The notes: generated by a model from the letters alone, not told the origin. Shown: positions 16,820 to 24,907, counted from the stretch's first letter. The stretch is 45,174 nt of DNA from Sphingobium trunci (GCF_022664535.1 NZ_JAKUJY010000029.1:1-45174), one strand, 5' to 3'. Program-made: numbers and translations.

Positions 16820-17568
16820 CAGAGGCTATCCAACAGGCTGGCGACGGTCCGGATCAGCAAGGCAATGTCCGGTTCGCGGGAAAGACGGTGGTCGCCATCC
16901 TTAATCAGCAGCGTCTGCACATCGGATGAACGCAGCCGTTCGGCAAGGCGCAGAGCGGTCGCCCAGGGCACGTCCGGGTCATCCTGTCCCTGCAGCAGCC
17001 GCACCGGGCAATCGATCGCAATCTCCCCCTCCAGCAGCCGGTTCGCCTGCCCCGATTCCCAGAAGGCCAGCGTGGTGACATAAGGGTCATCGCCATAGGG
17101 GGTCGGCTCGACGATCCGCCCTTCAGTCGCCAGCAGCGCCTTGTCCGCGTCGGTAAAGCCCCATTGGGTGAAATCGGGCGCCGCCGCGATGCCGACCAGT
17201 CCTGCCACCCGATCCGGCCGGGCGAGCGCGATCAGCAGTGCGAGCCATCCCCCCATGGAGGAGCCCACCAGCACCACCGGTCCCTCCGTCAGGGCATCGA
17301 TCAGCAGCAAGGCATCGTCGCGCCAACTGGCCAGCGTGCCTTCATCGAACCGCCCCTCGCTCGCACCGCAACCCGCATAGTCGAGCCGCAGCATCGCCCG
17401 CCCCTGCGCCACAGCCCAGCCATCGAGCGCGACCGCCTTGCCCCCCTCCATGTCGGACATGTAGCCGGGCAGGAAGACGATCACAGGCCCGGCCCCCTCG
17501 CGCTGCCGATAGGCAAGCCGCAATCCGTCCGGCCGGGCGAACATCCGTGGCGGGGCGAGGTCATTCAT
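16819..17568 (-). CDS. Alpha/beta hydrolase
   Basis: A 249-residue serine hydrolase of the alpha/beta fold. The nucleophile elbow is VGSSMGGW, the acid lies in LLQGQDDPDVPW and the histidine in IKDGDHRLS; the oxyanion segment is FLPGYMSDMEGGK. No signal peptide is present, so it is cytoplasmic. It resembles short-chain acyl or peptide hydrolases found next to TPR genes, but no substrate can be read. The start is the ATG at 17568 (MNDLAPPRMF); the longer upstream frame crosses the tRNA gene and is not real. It is coupled to the downstream TPR gene by TGATG. Confidence 0.85.
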   Translation of the reverse strand: MNDLAPPRMFARPDGLRLAYRQREGAGPVIVFLPGYMSDMEGGKAVALDGWAVAQGRAMLRLDYAGCGASEGRFDEGTLASWRDDALLLIDALTEGPVVLVGSSMGGWLALLIALARPDRVAGLVGIAAAPDFTQWGFTDADKALLATEGRIVEPTPYGDDPYVTTLAFWESGQANRLLEGEIAIDCPVRLLQGQDDPDVPWATALRLAERLRSSDVQTLLIKDGDHRLSREPDIALLIRTVASLLDSL

Positions 17569-17642
17569 GACAAGTCTCCAGTGGGTTGCCGGCGCTGGCC
17601 GGCAGGTCATGAAAGCGCCGTAGGAAGCTCTTGGCCCGGAAA

Positions 17643-17710
17643 CCAGAAAAATAAAAATAATGCACCAGGGCCGATTGACAGCCCCCAGGGCAGCGGCTAG
17701 TTGCGCGCTC
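17643..17710 (+). promoter_or_regulatory. Predicted tRNA-Leu promoter with A/T-rich upstream element
   Basis: A consensus -35 box TTGACA lies at 17675-17680, followed by a 17-base spacer and a -10-like TAGTTG at 17698-17703. An A/T-rich tract (17643-17661) sits just upstream and resembles an UP element. The predicted start near 17710 would be about 10 bases ahead of the tRNA gene at 17720. The arrangement is typical of strong stable-RNA promoters. Confidence 0.6.
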
Positions 17711-17719
17711 CTACCCCGT

Positions 17720-17806
17720 GCCCAGATGGCGGAATTGGTAGACGCACCAGCTTCAGGTGCTGGCGATCGCAAGGTCGTGGAGGTTCGAGTCCTCTTCTGG
17801 GCACCA
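17720..17806 (+). tRNA. tRNA-Leu (anticodon CAG)
   Basis: An 87-base tRNA with encoded CCA. The acceptor arms GCCCAGA and TCTGGGC pair perfectly and are followed by ACCA. The anticodon stem CCAGC/GCTGG (17747-17751 and 17759-17763) frames the loop TTCAGGT, giving anticodon CAG at 17754-17756. A long variable arm and the T-arm GGTTCGAGTCC confirm the class II leucine tRNA. Its 3' end faces a P4-type integrase gene that starts 176 bases downstream, so it is the likely insertion site of the element that follows. The gene itself remains intact. Confidence 0.97.
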
Positions 17807-17905
17807 ATACTGGCTCTGGAGACGTCCAGCAGCATCCAGTAAGCGGCTGGTTTCACAGCATTTTTAGACCGAGAATCGCCAGACACCGTCCGGCGAAATC
17901 CGGCT

Positions 17906-17950
17906 AAGGGCAACAGCAGCGGCAACAAAAGTTGCCCTTATTGTTGCCCT
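17906..17950. repeat. Cluster of GTTGCCC / GGGCAAC repeats ahead of the integrase
   Basis: AAGGGCAAC (17906-17914) is an exact inverted copy of GTTGCCCTT (17931-17939). GGCAAC (17921-17926) pairs with GTTGCC (17931-17936) across an AAAA loop, and a further GTTGCCCT lies at 17943-17950. Four copies of one heptamer core within 45 bases, between a tRNA 3' end and an integrase gene, are what arm-type integrase or excisionase binding sites look like. A fold-back that limits integrase expression is the alternative. Confidence 0.5.
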
Positions 17951-17982
17951 CGGATCGACCCGGCTTTGCTGGGAAAACGACC

Positions 17983-19209
17983 ATGCTGACCTACATCCAG
18001 ATCAATGCCGCCAAGCCGAGGGAAAAGGCTTGGACCCTGAGTGATTCTCAAAGCCTCTATCTTGTCATCCAGCCCAATGGCTCGAAGCTGTGGCGCTTCA
18101 ACTACCGCTTCCTCGACAAGCAGAAGAAGCTTCACCTCGGTGGCTGGCCGACCATAAGCCTCGCAGAGGCGCGCACCCGGCGCGACGAGGCCAAGAAGAA
18201 GATCGCCAACGGGATCGATCCGGCGCTCGACAAGAAGCGCGCGCGGATCGCCGCCAAGTATGCCGCGGCTAACACCTTCCAGGCGGTCGCCGAGGAATGG
18301 CTCGTCAAATGCGAGCGGGACGGTCTCGCGCCGGTGACAGTCGATAAGATTCGTTGGCTTCTCGCCAAGGCCTATCCGTTGCTCGGCACCATCCCGATCG
18401 CACAGATCACGCCGCATGAGGCGCTTGCCGTGCTTCGCAAGGTCGAGGCGACCGGCGCCTACGAAAGCGCACGGCGCATGCGCAGCGTCCTCAGCCGCGT
18501 GTTCCGCTATGGCGTGGCGACGGTTCGGTGCGACAAGGACGTCGCCGCCGACCTTCGCGGCGCGATCGCCGTACCCAAGGTCAAGCATTTCGCTGCCATT
18601 ACCCGGCCATCCGATGTCGGTACGCTGCTCCGGGCGATCGACGGCTACACCGGGCACAAGGTGACGGTCATGGCCATGCGCCTCTCGCCGCATGTGCTGC
18701 TACGCCCCGGCGAACTCCGACAAGCCGAGTGGACGGATATCGACTTCGACGAGGCCATCTGGTTCATCCCGGCCGAGCGGATGAAGATGCGGCGCCCCCA
18801 TCGCGTCCCGCTCTCACGACAGGTCATCGAAATGCTCAAGGAACTGCACGAGCACACGCACTGGTGGAAATACCTGTTCCCGTGCCTCGGCAAGCCGCGC
18901 AAGGCGATGTCGGAGAATGCCGTCAACCAAGGCCTTCGCAAGCTCGGCTATACGACCGACCAGATGACCGCGCACGGATTCCGGGCGATGGCTGCGACGC
19001 TGCTCAACGAGATGGGTGAATGGAACCCCGACGCGATCGAGCGCCAGCTTGCGCACGTCGATACCAACCAGGTCCGGCGCGCCTATGCCCGCGGCGAATA
19101 TTGGGACGAGCGCGTCGAAATGATGCAGCGGTGGTCGGACTATCTCGACCGATTGCGCGATGGCGGGAAAATCCTGCGGCCCGCCTTCCCGGCGGCGCGG
19201 CGCGCCTGA
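17983..19209 (+). CDS. P4-type tyrosine recombinase / integrase
   Basis: A 408-residue site-specific recombinase that would integrate and excise the element at the neighbouring tRNA-Leu. The N terminus is the DUF4102-type arm-binding domain (YLVIQPNGSKLWRFNYRF, then LGGWPTISLAEARTRRDEAKKKIANGIDP). The catalytic domain has the first arginine in LLRPGELRQAEW (about Arg241), HGFRAMAATLLNE (His331 and Arg334), the third box LAHVDTNQ, and a tyrosine in RRAYARGEYWDER (Tyr368 or Tyr373). I used the ATG at 17983 (MLTYIQINAAKPREK), although the frame is open from 17932. The protein looks complete and probably active. Confidence 0.93.
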   Translation: MLTYIQINAAKPREKAWTLSDSQSLYLVIQPNGSKLWRFNYRFLDKQKKLHLGGWPTISLAEARTRRDEAKKKIANGIDPALDKKRARIAAKYAAANTFQAVAEEWLVKCERDGLAPVTVDKIRWLLAKAYPLLGTIPIAQITPHEALAVLRKVEATGAYESARRMRSVLSRVFRYGVATVRCDKDVAADLRGAIAVPKVKHFAAITRPSDVGTLLRAIDGYTGHKVTVMAMRLSPHVLLRPGELRQAEWTDIDFDEAIWFIPAERMKMRRPHRVPLSRQVIEMLKELHEHTHWWKYLFPCLGKPRKAMSENAVNQGLRKLGYTTDQMTAHGFRAMAATLLNEMGEWNPDAIERQLAHVDTNQVRRAYARGEYWDERVEMMQRWSDYLDRLRDGGKILRPAFPAARRA

Positions 19210-19218
19210 TCGCTGGCA

Positions 19219-19257
19219 GGGAACGTGTCGATTTCGAAAAGGCGTCGGCACGTTCCC
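19219..19257. promoter_or_regulatory. 9-bp inverted repeat between integrase and phosphatase genes
   Basis: GGGAACGTG (19219-19227) and CACGTTCCC (19249-19257) are perfect complements 21 bases apart. They lie 10 bases after the integrase stop and 55 bases before the phosphatase start. The wide spacing suits a dimeric repressor site better than a terminator, and there is no T-run. Evidence is limited to the symmetry. Confidence 0.35.
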
Positions 19258-19311
19258 AAAAGCGATGCGGCCATTGTCATAGCCTCTCACCCGATTTCGT
19301 GAGCACGAACC

Positions 19312-19914
19312 ATGTCGAAATACGTCAAACCCACCCCCTTCGCATTGCCCTCGCCAGGCGGGGTCTCCGTTGGAAACCTGCCGCAGGCGAAGCGGCACAA
19401 GCGCAAATTCGACGCGGTGATCACGATCGAGGAGCCGGGTGCCCGACCGAACCTGCGACTGAGATTCGCGCCCGATCCGGGCCGGGAACATCTGGTGCTC
19501 CAGTTCGAGGACGTCGACACGGATAGCCTTGGAATCCGCGTGGCGACGCAAGCAGACGTGGAGCGGGCCGTCGCCTTTGCGCGATCCTGGACCGATCGCT
19601 CGCTGTTGGTGCATTGCTTTCACGGTGTTGGTCGCTCCGCCGGGATTGCACTCGCTATCCTCGCCGACCGGCTTGGTCCCGGGAACGAGGCTCAGGCGCT
19701 GGAGCGACTGCTGGCGGTCAGACCGGAGGTAACGCCGAACCTGGTCGTCGTCGCCCTTGCGGACGAACTGCTCCGCAGATCAGGCATGCTGGTAGCAGCG
19801 GTCGCGGCTTGGGAGGTTACAGCGCCCGGCCTCACCGAGGCCCGGGCCATGCGCCTGCATTTCGCGACTACGCGGCCTGAACTCTATGCGCGTGCGCAGC
19901 CCGGCGAGAACTGA
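19312..19914 (+). CDS. Tyrosine-phosphatase-like protein (CX5R motif)
   Basis: A 200-residue protein with the protein tyrosine/dual-specificity phosphatase signature HCFHGVGRS (Cys102, Arg108). This loop binds phosphate and the cysteine attacks it. A possible general-acid aspartate lies in FEDVDTD (residues 66-71). There is no signal peptide. Similar small phosphatases are recalled as annotated 'protein tyrosine phosphatase' in sphingomonad mobile elements. It stands alone after the integrase and ends before a strong bidirectional hairpin. Its target, protein or nucleotide, cannot be inferred. Intact catalytic residues argue against decay. Confidence 0.8.
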   Translation: MSKYVKPTPFALPSPGGVSVGNLPQAKRHKRKFDAVITIEEPGARPNLRLRFAPDPGREHLVLQFEDVDTDSLGIRVATQADVERAVAFARSWTDRSLLVHCFHGVGRSAGIALAILADRLGPGNEAQALERLLAVRPEVTPNLVVVALADELLRRSGMLVAAVAAWEVTAPGLTEARAMRLHFATTRPELYARAQPGEN

Positions 19915-19960
19915 ATCAGGACTTGCGGACCGAGGTAGATGGTCGGTCGCAGGCAGCACA

Positions 19961-19989
19961 AAGGCGCCGTCCCAAAGGGACAGCGCCTT
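19961..19989. terminator. Bidirectional hairpin terminator
   Basis: AAGGCGCcGTCCC, loop AAA, GGGACaGCGCCTT forms a 12-pair stem interrupted by one mismatch. It lies between the convergent ends of the phosphatase gene (19914) and the small CsbD-like gene (20011). On the minus strand a short T-run follows the stem. It can serve both genes. Confidence 0.7.
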
Positions 19990-20010
19990 CTAGAGCGATA
20001 CATCGCGAAG

Positions 20011-20190
20011 TTATTCAGCGCCGCTGCCGACCGAGGTGGTCTTCGGGGCCTTGCCGTCCTCGACCCGACCTTCGTTGCGAAGGTCGCGCCCTTCCTGCGC
20101 CTTCTTTTGCGCCTCGGGCGACTTGCCGTGCTCGTTCATCTCTTCCTTAACATAGCCGGCGGCTTCCTTGGCCTTGCCTTCGATGCTCAT
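20011..20190 (-). CDS. Small CsbD-like stress-type protein
   Basis: A 59-residue, highly charged, cysteine-free protein beginning MSIEGKAKEAAGYVKEEM. The start resembles CsbD-family general-stress proteins, which have an IEGK.K...G..KE pattern, but the rest (EAQKKAQEGRDLRNEGRVEDG) is a hydrophilic helix-like stretch without a clear match. The start is fixed by AGGAG placed six bases before the ATG at 20190; an alternative ATG at 20196 would touch the AGGAG directly. It is isolated between the terminator hairpin and the end of the trb operon. Function in the family is not established. Confidence 0.6.
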   Translation of the reverse strand: MSIEGKAKEAAGYVKEEMNEHGKSPEAQKKAQEGRDLRNEGRVEDGKAPKTTSVGSGAE

Positions 20191-20278
20191 GATCATCTCC
20201 TTTGGACAGTGTGACTTTCCGTCCTCCAAAGAACCAGGCGGGTGCTGGCATCGTTCCCGTCGATCAAGGCGGCACCAC

Positions 20279-20485
20279 TCACGGATCGGGCGAAATGCGG
20301 CTGGCGGTTAGCGCCTTGAGACTGGCGAACTGCACCAGCGTGCAGCGGCCTACTTTCACCGTGTCGATGTCACCGGACTGGATCAGCTCGTAGATCCGCG
20401 ATCGGCTAAGACCGGTAATTCGGACTGCGGTCGAAATACGCACCGTGAGCGGCTCGATCTTCTGCTCCCAAGGCCGCTCTATCAT
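20279..20485 (-). CDS. AlpA/excisionase-like helix-turn-helix protein
   Basis: A 68-residue DNA-binding protein with the MerR-like winged helix of the HTH_17/excisionase group: LTVRISTAVRITGLSRSRIYELIQSGDIDTVKVGR. Members act as excisionases (recombination directionality factors) or as small regulators. Its start overlaps the DUF2274 stop (ATGA), so it is the last gene of the trb operon. Being co-transcribed with the transfer genes yet close to the integrase end, it could couple transfer gene expression to excision. That is inference; a simple regulatory role is equally possible. Confidence 0.78.
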   Translation of the reverse strand: MIERPWEQKIEPLTVRISTAVRITGLSRSRIYELIQSGDIDTVKVGRCTLVQFASLKALTASRISPDP

Positions 20486-20712
20486 GTGCGGCCTCGCTTC
20501 GCGTCATCTCGCGCTTTCGCGAAACCGCGATCGCTCTCGAGAAATGCTGCCAGCATCGCAGGGATCAGCTCGGTAACCGGCTCCTCGCGACCATAGACCT
20601 GCGCGTAGAGCGCACCATAATCGTTGAGGGCGCTTTGCAGATCGGGCGTTATGGTGATGGCGAGCTTCACCGGCGTGCGATCGGGCAGCTTGCCGAGTCT
20701 AAGGTCGACCAT
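20482..20712 (-). CDS. DUF2274-type protein of trb operons
   Basis: A 76-residue protein beginning MVDLRLGKLPDRTPVKLAITITPDLQSALNDY. It resembles the short DUF2274 proteins found directly after trbI in many proteobacterial trb operons. It has the look of a ribbon-helix-helix-like or TraD-like small protein: a short beta-strand (PVKLAITITP) followed by two helices. I chose the ATG at 20712, with GGGAG seven bases upstream at the end of trbI; an upstream start at 20739 would overlap trbI by 25 bases. Its role in transfer is unknown. Confidence 0.75.
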   Translation of the reverse strand: MVDLRLGKLPDRTPVKLAITITPDLQSALNDYGALYAQVYGREEPVTELIPAMLAAFLESDRGFAKARDDAKRGRT

Positions 20713-20714
20713 GG

Positions 20715-21905
20715 TCACGCTCCCGCCGTGCCGCGCCACGGCGCGAGGATGAGGTCACGGGTCACCAGAACACGGACGGGTGCGCCCGGCCTGATCGTGA
20801 TGGTCGGCTGGATGTCGAGGTTGCGCTGCGTGATCTGATCGCCGGCGCGTGCCGTGTTCGATTGCGCGGATTCGCGGATAGCCTGGACCAGATCGCTCTC
20901 GCCGGAGATCGACAGCTCTGAACCGACGCCGAGCAACGTGGCGATCGCGACGCCTTTCAGAAGCGTCCATGTGTGGAAATCGACCTTGTCGGTGAGCCCC
21001 GCATAACCCGCCGGATCGGTCGCGGGCATGTTGTCGAGCCGGATCGAGCTGCCATCGGGCAGGATGAGACGCTGCCAGACGACCAGTGCGCGACGCTGGC
21101 CGAACGCCACGACGGAATCATATTTGCCGATCAAGCGGGCGCCTTGCGGCACGAGCAGAATATTGCCTGTCACCGTGTCGAAGACGTTTTGCGTCACCTG
21201 CGCAGTGACCATTCCGGGCAGATCGGAGTTCAGCCCGGTGATGAGGCTTGCCGCGATCACGCTGCCGGCCAGCAGGCTGTTCGGCGAGACCGGCGCGACG
21301 AGGCTGCCGGAGTTCAGGTCACCATCCCTGTCGCGTGCGGAAGCGAATTGCTCCTTGCGTGTGCCGGTCGCGGCTGGGGCCGGCGGCGCGCCCGAACCGC
21401 TCACGGCCGGATCGACGCCCAGCGAAACGGGAGCTGCGCGGCTCGATTGCACCTGCGCCATCAATCCCGATTCCCGCGCGGCCTTGAGATCGGCAAGCCG
21501 CTGCTGGCGCTCGGCTTCGGCGGTATCGACCCGCGCGGACGGGACGACGCCCTCAGCTTGCTGCTGTGCCCGCAGGATCGGCCGACCGAGATCGCCGGGA
21601 AGTGGCGGTCCGAGCTTCGGCGCGTCGCCATAGCTGGACGGCAGGCCGGAGAGCGCATCGGACGCCGGCTTCGACAACGGCTGCGACAGTTCGCTGTCCT
21701 GCGCCACCTGTCGGAAAACCTGCGGCTTGAGCGCCATCCAGGCGATCCCCATTAGGCTGACCGATCCGAACGCCGCGATGCCGATGATCGCGCCCTTGCG
21801 GAAGCGGATCGCACGCGCGGGGCGTGAACGTATGGCGAGGGTCTCAGGATCGACTTTCGGCGGCAGAGCCGATGCGGGCGGCGTGCGTGCGGCGACCTCG
21901 GTCAT
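20715..21905 (-). CDS. trbI: Conjugal transfer protein TrbI (VirB10-like)
   Basis: A 396-residue VirB10-family protein that spans both membranes and forms the scaffold of the type IV secretion core. After a short cytoplasmic tail there is one membrane helix (IIGIAAFGSVSLMGIAWMAL, about residues 41-60) and a proline/alanine/glutamine-rich periplasmic linker. The C-terminal barrel contains SLVAPVSPNSLLAGSVIAASLITGLNSDLPG, VTGNILLVPQGARLIGKYDS and GYAGLTDKVDFHTW. The start overlaps the trbG stop as ATGA. Length and domain order are typical. Confidence 0.95.
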   Translation of the reverse strand: MTEVAARTPPASALPPKVDPETLAIRSRPARAIRFRKGAIIGIAAFGSVSLMGIAWMALKPQVFRQVAQDSELSQPLSKPASDALSGLPSSYGDAPKLGPPLPGDLGRPILRAQQQAEGVVPSARVDTAEAERQQRLADLKAARESGLMAQVQSSRAAPVSLGVDPAVSGSGAPPAPAATGTRKEQFASARDRDGDLNSGSLVAPVSPNSLLAGSVIAASLITGLNSDLPGMVTAQVTQNVFDTVTGNILLVPQGARLIGKYDSVVAFGQRRALVVWQRLILPDGSSIRLDNMPATDPAGYAGLTDKVDFHTWTLLKGVAIATLLGVGSELSISGESDLVQAIRESAQSNTARAGDQITQRNLDIQPTITIRPGAPVRVLVTRDLILAPWRGTAGA

Positions 21906-22741
21906 GCGCCCCTCCGCTTGGCTGCCGGCGCGATGCGGTCGATCCGCACGACCTGCTGCTTTTTTAGGCCAAGCCGAAGTTCAGCTGCATCGAAGATCCG
22001 GTCGACGACGTAGAAGCGGCCGCTCAGCCGGTAGTTGACCAGCTCGGCCTTGCCCTCGCGATCGACCAGGAACAGCGGCGGAGCTTCGTTGCTCGCCAGC
22101 GATGCTGGGAATTCGACATAGGTCCGCTGTCCGTCATCGAAGGCGCGCAGCGGACGCCATCCGGGCCTGTCGCCGCTGATCGCATAGTTGAAGTGAAGCG
22201 TCTCGAGCGACAGTCCCGAGGCGATCGGCGTGGCGGCCCGCTCGGCATCCGCCTTACGCCGGAGTGCGAGCAGCTCATCCTGCGGATAGGTCCAACGCAT
22301 CGACGACAGCGCGGTCGCCGACGTGCTGACCAGCCGGACGTGGTAGGTTCGACGGTCGGTCGTCACGACGAGATTGGTCACCAGACCGGCGGAAAAGGGC
22401 TTCACGAGCAGGTGAGTCTGCTTCGTGTCGCCCGAGCCGCTGGTGGTATCTCCGATCACCCAGCGTGCGGTGTCGCCGCTCGCCACGGCGACCAGCGATT
22501 CACCGGGCTGGAGGACGATGTCGGTCACCAGTCCGGGCGCCGTGTAGGCGATGTAGATCGTGCCCTCGCTCCACGGGTAGACCTGCGCACCGCCGATGAA
22601 CCCGGACGGTGCCGGGCGGAACGTCGCCGCGCGATTGGCGGCCGCGACATGACGGACCGATCCCGCAGTCGTCTCAGGCTGCGCGATCGCAGGCACAGCG
22701 GCGAGAATGCCGACAAGCGCGGACAAGATGGCGGACTTCAT
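21902..22741 (-). CDS. trbG: Conjugal transfer protein TrbG (VirB9-like)
   Basis: A 279-residue VirB9/CagX-family component of the outer-membrane core of the mating channel. A cleavable signal peptide is evident (MKSAILSALVGILAAVPAIA). The N-terminal domain contains YPWSEGTIYIAYTAPGLVTDIVLQPGE, and the C-terminal domain TLHFNYAISGDRPGWRPLRAFDDGQRTYVEFP, both characteristic of VirB9. The start is the ATG at 22741, overlapping the trbF stop (ATGA). The frame stays open farther upstream only because of trbF. Confidence 0.95.
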   Translation of the reverse strand: MKSAILSALVGILAAVPAIAQPETTAGSVRHVAAANRAATFRPAPSGFIGGAQVYPWSEGTIYIAYTAPGLVTDIVLQPGESLVAVASGDTARWVIGDTTSGSGDTKQTHLLVKPFSAGLVTNLVVTTDRRTYHVRLVSTSATALSSMRWTYPQDELLALRRKADAERAATPIASGLSLETLHFNYAISGDRPGWRPLRAFDDGQRTYVEFPASLASNEAPPLFLVDREGKAELVNYRLSGRFYVVDRIFDAAELRLGLKKQQVVRIDRIAPAAKRRGA

Positions 22742-23559
22742 GGTTGCGTCTCCTGGGTGTTGGCGGCCGGTTCGGCGAGCGTGGGGTCGAGCGGCGACCC
22801 TGCGGGGATCGAGCCTGCGACAGTCGAGGGTGGGTTTACGGGTAACGTCGCCGGCGCAGGCCGGGCGGGCGCGTCGCCGTCCAGTTCGCGGCTCCAGTCG
22901 ATCGCGTCGACGTAGATGCCGAGCGGATTCTTGCGCAGGACGTCGGCCGATGTCGGCGGCCGGGTCACTGTGGTGAGGATCGCCGTCCAGCGCTGGACGC
23001 CCGCCTGGCTGCCGCGTTCGAACGCGGTTTCGGTCCATTTGACCTGGAACGACTTGTCCGAGGCGCGCACGACGCTGGTCACCTGCACCGACACGGTGCG
23101 CTCGCCGACATTGGCGAACGGTGATGCAGACCGGGCATAGTCTCCGAGGAACTGTGCGCCGCGCTTGGTCGCGAAGTCATAAGCCTGGAGCCAGTCTCGA
23201 CGCATCAGCACCGAATCGAGCGATACCGAGCGGACATTGATGATGAAGTGCGACAGGTGCCACGCGACCTGTGGATCGGTCGGCCGATACTCGACATCGA
23301 CCGCCTGCACGGCACGCGCCTCGCCGAGCCGGTCGACCTCGACCACATACGGCGTCACGCGGCTCTGCATCGACTGCCACGCGAGACCGGCCGAAGTCCC
23401 GGCAGTCAGCAGCAGGCAGCCGAAGGCCATCAGGCGCCAGTTTCGCGCCTGCACGCGCGCCGAGCCGATCCGGTCGTCCCATAGCTGGCCCGCCCGTTGG
23501 TACGGCGTCTCGGGAAGTGGCGTGCGCCCGTAGCGCTGCACGCTTCGCTTGAAGAACAT
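22738..23559 (-). CDS. trbF: Conjugal transfer protein TrbF (VirB8-like)
   Basis: A 273-residue inner-membrane VirB8-type protein that nucleates assembly of the secretion channel. One membrane helix near residues 43-62 (LMAFGCLLLTAGTSAGLAW) is followed by a periplasmic NTF2-like domain including VEVDRLGEARAVQ, the LSHFIINVRSVSLD segment and VTSVVRASDKSFQVKWTE. The last 40 residues are proline/alanine-rich. It begins four bases after the trbL stop and ends in an ATGA overlap with trbG. Confidence 0.95.
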   Translation of the reverse strand: MFFKRSVQRYGRTPLPETPYQRAGQLWDDRIGSARVQARNWRLMAFGCLLLTAGTSAGLAWQSMQSRVTPYVVEVDRLGEARAVQAVDVEYRPTDPQVAWHLSHFIINVRSVSLDSVLMRRDWLQAYDFATKRGAQFLGDYARSASPFANVGERTVSVQVTSVVRASDKSFQVKWTETAFERGSQAGVQRWTAILTTVTRPPTSADVLRKNPLGIYVDAIDWSRELDGDAPARPAPATLPVNPPSTVAGSIPAGSPLDPTLAEPAANTQETQP

Positions 23560-23562
23560 AGC

Positions 23563-24876
23563 TCAGTCGTTCCTTTCCTTGATGTCGGGAGTGGCGGATC
23601 CGCCGCCACGATCGCCCTGGCTGATCGCGTGAACGGCGAGCTGGCGGCGATGCCGCATGGTCTGTTCGGCGCGCATCGAGCGCGCCCAGGCAGGCGCACC
23701 GCCCGTCTCCCCGCCGCCGCCCGGTCCACTCGGTGCCGGCGACGGAGAGTTCTGGTTGAGGGCGTTCCATACCGCCTGCCGCCCGCTGGCCGCCGCCTCG
23801 CCGAGGCCGAGCGCACCGCCGGCACGCGCCTTGGCGGCATTGCCGGCCGCGCGCGCGACTCCGGCCAGGCCTGCACCGACGGAAGGCTTGGCGGCGGTTT
23901 CCTTGCCGAGGCCGTAGGCGGCCGAGGCGGCCGACCCCATCGAGGTGCCCGAGCGGACCGCACCGAGCGCGGCACCGCCTGCCAGACGGGCACCGCCCAC
24001 CGCCGCGCCGCCGGCGAGCATCGTGACCCCCGCAGCACCGAGCGTCGTGCCGAGCGCCGCCCCGGCACCGAGTTGGGGGGCACCCGAGACCAGCCCGGAA
24101 GCGATCGACGGACCGAAGATGCCGAGGCCGAACAGCGACAGGCTGGCGAGCACCAGGCTCATGGCTTGGCCGATGTCCGGCTCCTGGCCTTGGAGCGCTT
24201 CGGTGAATTCGGTGAAGAAATTGGAGCCAATGCCGACGATGACGGCGAGCACCATCACCTTGATGCCGGAAGAGACCACGTTGCCCAGCACGCGCTCGGC
24301 GAGGAAGCTGGTCCGGTTCCACAGCGCGAACGGAACGAGGATGAATCCGGCGAGCGTGGTCAGCTTGAACTCGAGGATGCAGACGAACATCTGCACGGCG
24401 AGAATGAAAAAGGCGACGATCACCAGCGCCCAAGCGAACAGCAGGATCATGATCGTCAGGAAGTTGTCGAAAAAGGTCGTGAATCCGACCATCTCGCTCG
24501 CCTGTTCGAGCAGCGGCCACGCGGCCGAGAAGCCGGTGCCGGCGAGCCGTCCCGGCTTGAGCAGGTCATCGGCGGACAGCGTGCCGCCGCCCGCGGTCAG
24601 CCCTGCCTGCGCGAATGACCTGAAAATGATGTCGGCCAGCGTCGAGAAGCTGTTCAGGATGAACGCGAAGGCGCCGACGTAGAGGATCTTCCGTAGGAAC
24701 CGGCCGATTACATTGTCCTCGCCGCCCAGCGCCCAGAACAGGCCGGCCAGCGTGATGTCGATGCCGATCAGCGTCGCGGTCAGGAACCCGACGTCGGGTC
24801 CGAGCAGTCCGAACCCGCTGTCGATGTAGGTGATGAACGCTTGCAGGAAGCGGTCGATGACATTGAGGTCGTTCAA
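23563..24876 (-). CDS. trbL: P-type conjugative transfer protein TrbL (VirB6-like)
   Basis: A 437-residue polytopic inner-membrane protein, the VirB6 counterpart that lines the DNA path. The opening (MNDLNVIDRFLQAFITYIDSGF) and the following helices, including LLFAWALVIVAFFILAVQMF, LAGFILVPFALWNRTSFLAER and VMVLAVIVGIGSNFFTEFTE, match TrbL. After about residue 270 a long glycine/alanine-rich segment is followed by a hydrophilic tail, as usual in this family. The start is fixed by conservation at 24876. Upstream lies a 139-base, hairpin-rich gap. Confidence 0.93.
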   Translation of the reverse strand: MNDLNVIDRFLQAFITYIDSGFGLLGPDVGFLTATLIGIDITLAGLFWALGGEDNVIGRFLRKILYVGAFAFILNSFSTLADIIFRSFAQAGLTAGGGTLSADDLLKPGRLAGTGFSAAWPLLEQASEMVGFTTFFDNFLTIMILLFAWALVIVAFFILAVQMFVCILEFKLTTLAGFILVPFALWNRTSFLAERVLGNVVSSGIKVMVLAVIVGIGSNFFTEFTEALQGQEPDIGQAMSLVLASLSLFGLGIFGPSIASGLVSGAPQLGAGAALGTTLGAAGVTMLAGGAAVGGARLAGGAALGAVRSGTSMGSAASAAYGLGKETAAKPSVGAGLAGVARAAGNAAKARAGGALGLGEAAASGRQAVWNALNQNSPSPAPSGPGGGGETGGAPAWARSMRAEQTMRHRRQLAVHAISQGDRGGGSATPDIKERND

Positions 24877-24907
24877 GTGACTGCCTTCCTGTCGGCGTTG
24901 CGTGGGT

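Noticed and set aside
17568..17928. N-terminal extension of the alpha/beta hydrolase frame across the tRNA region
   Set aside because: It would run antisense through a functional tRNA and adds no family sequence; the ATG at 17568 fits the fold.
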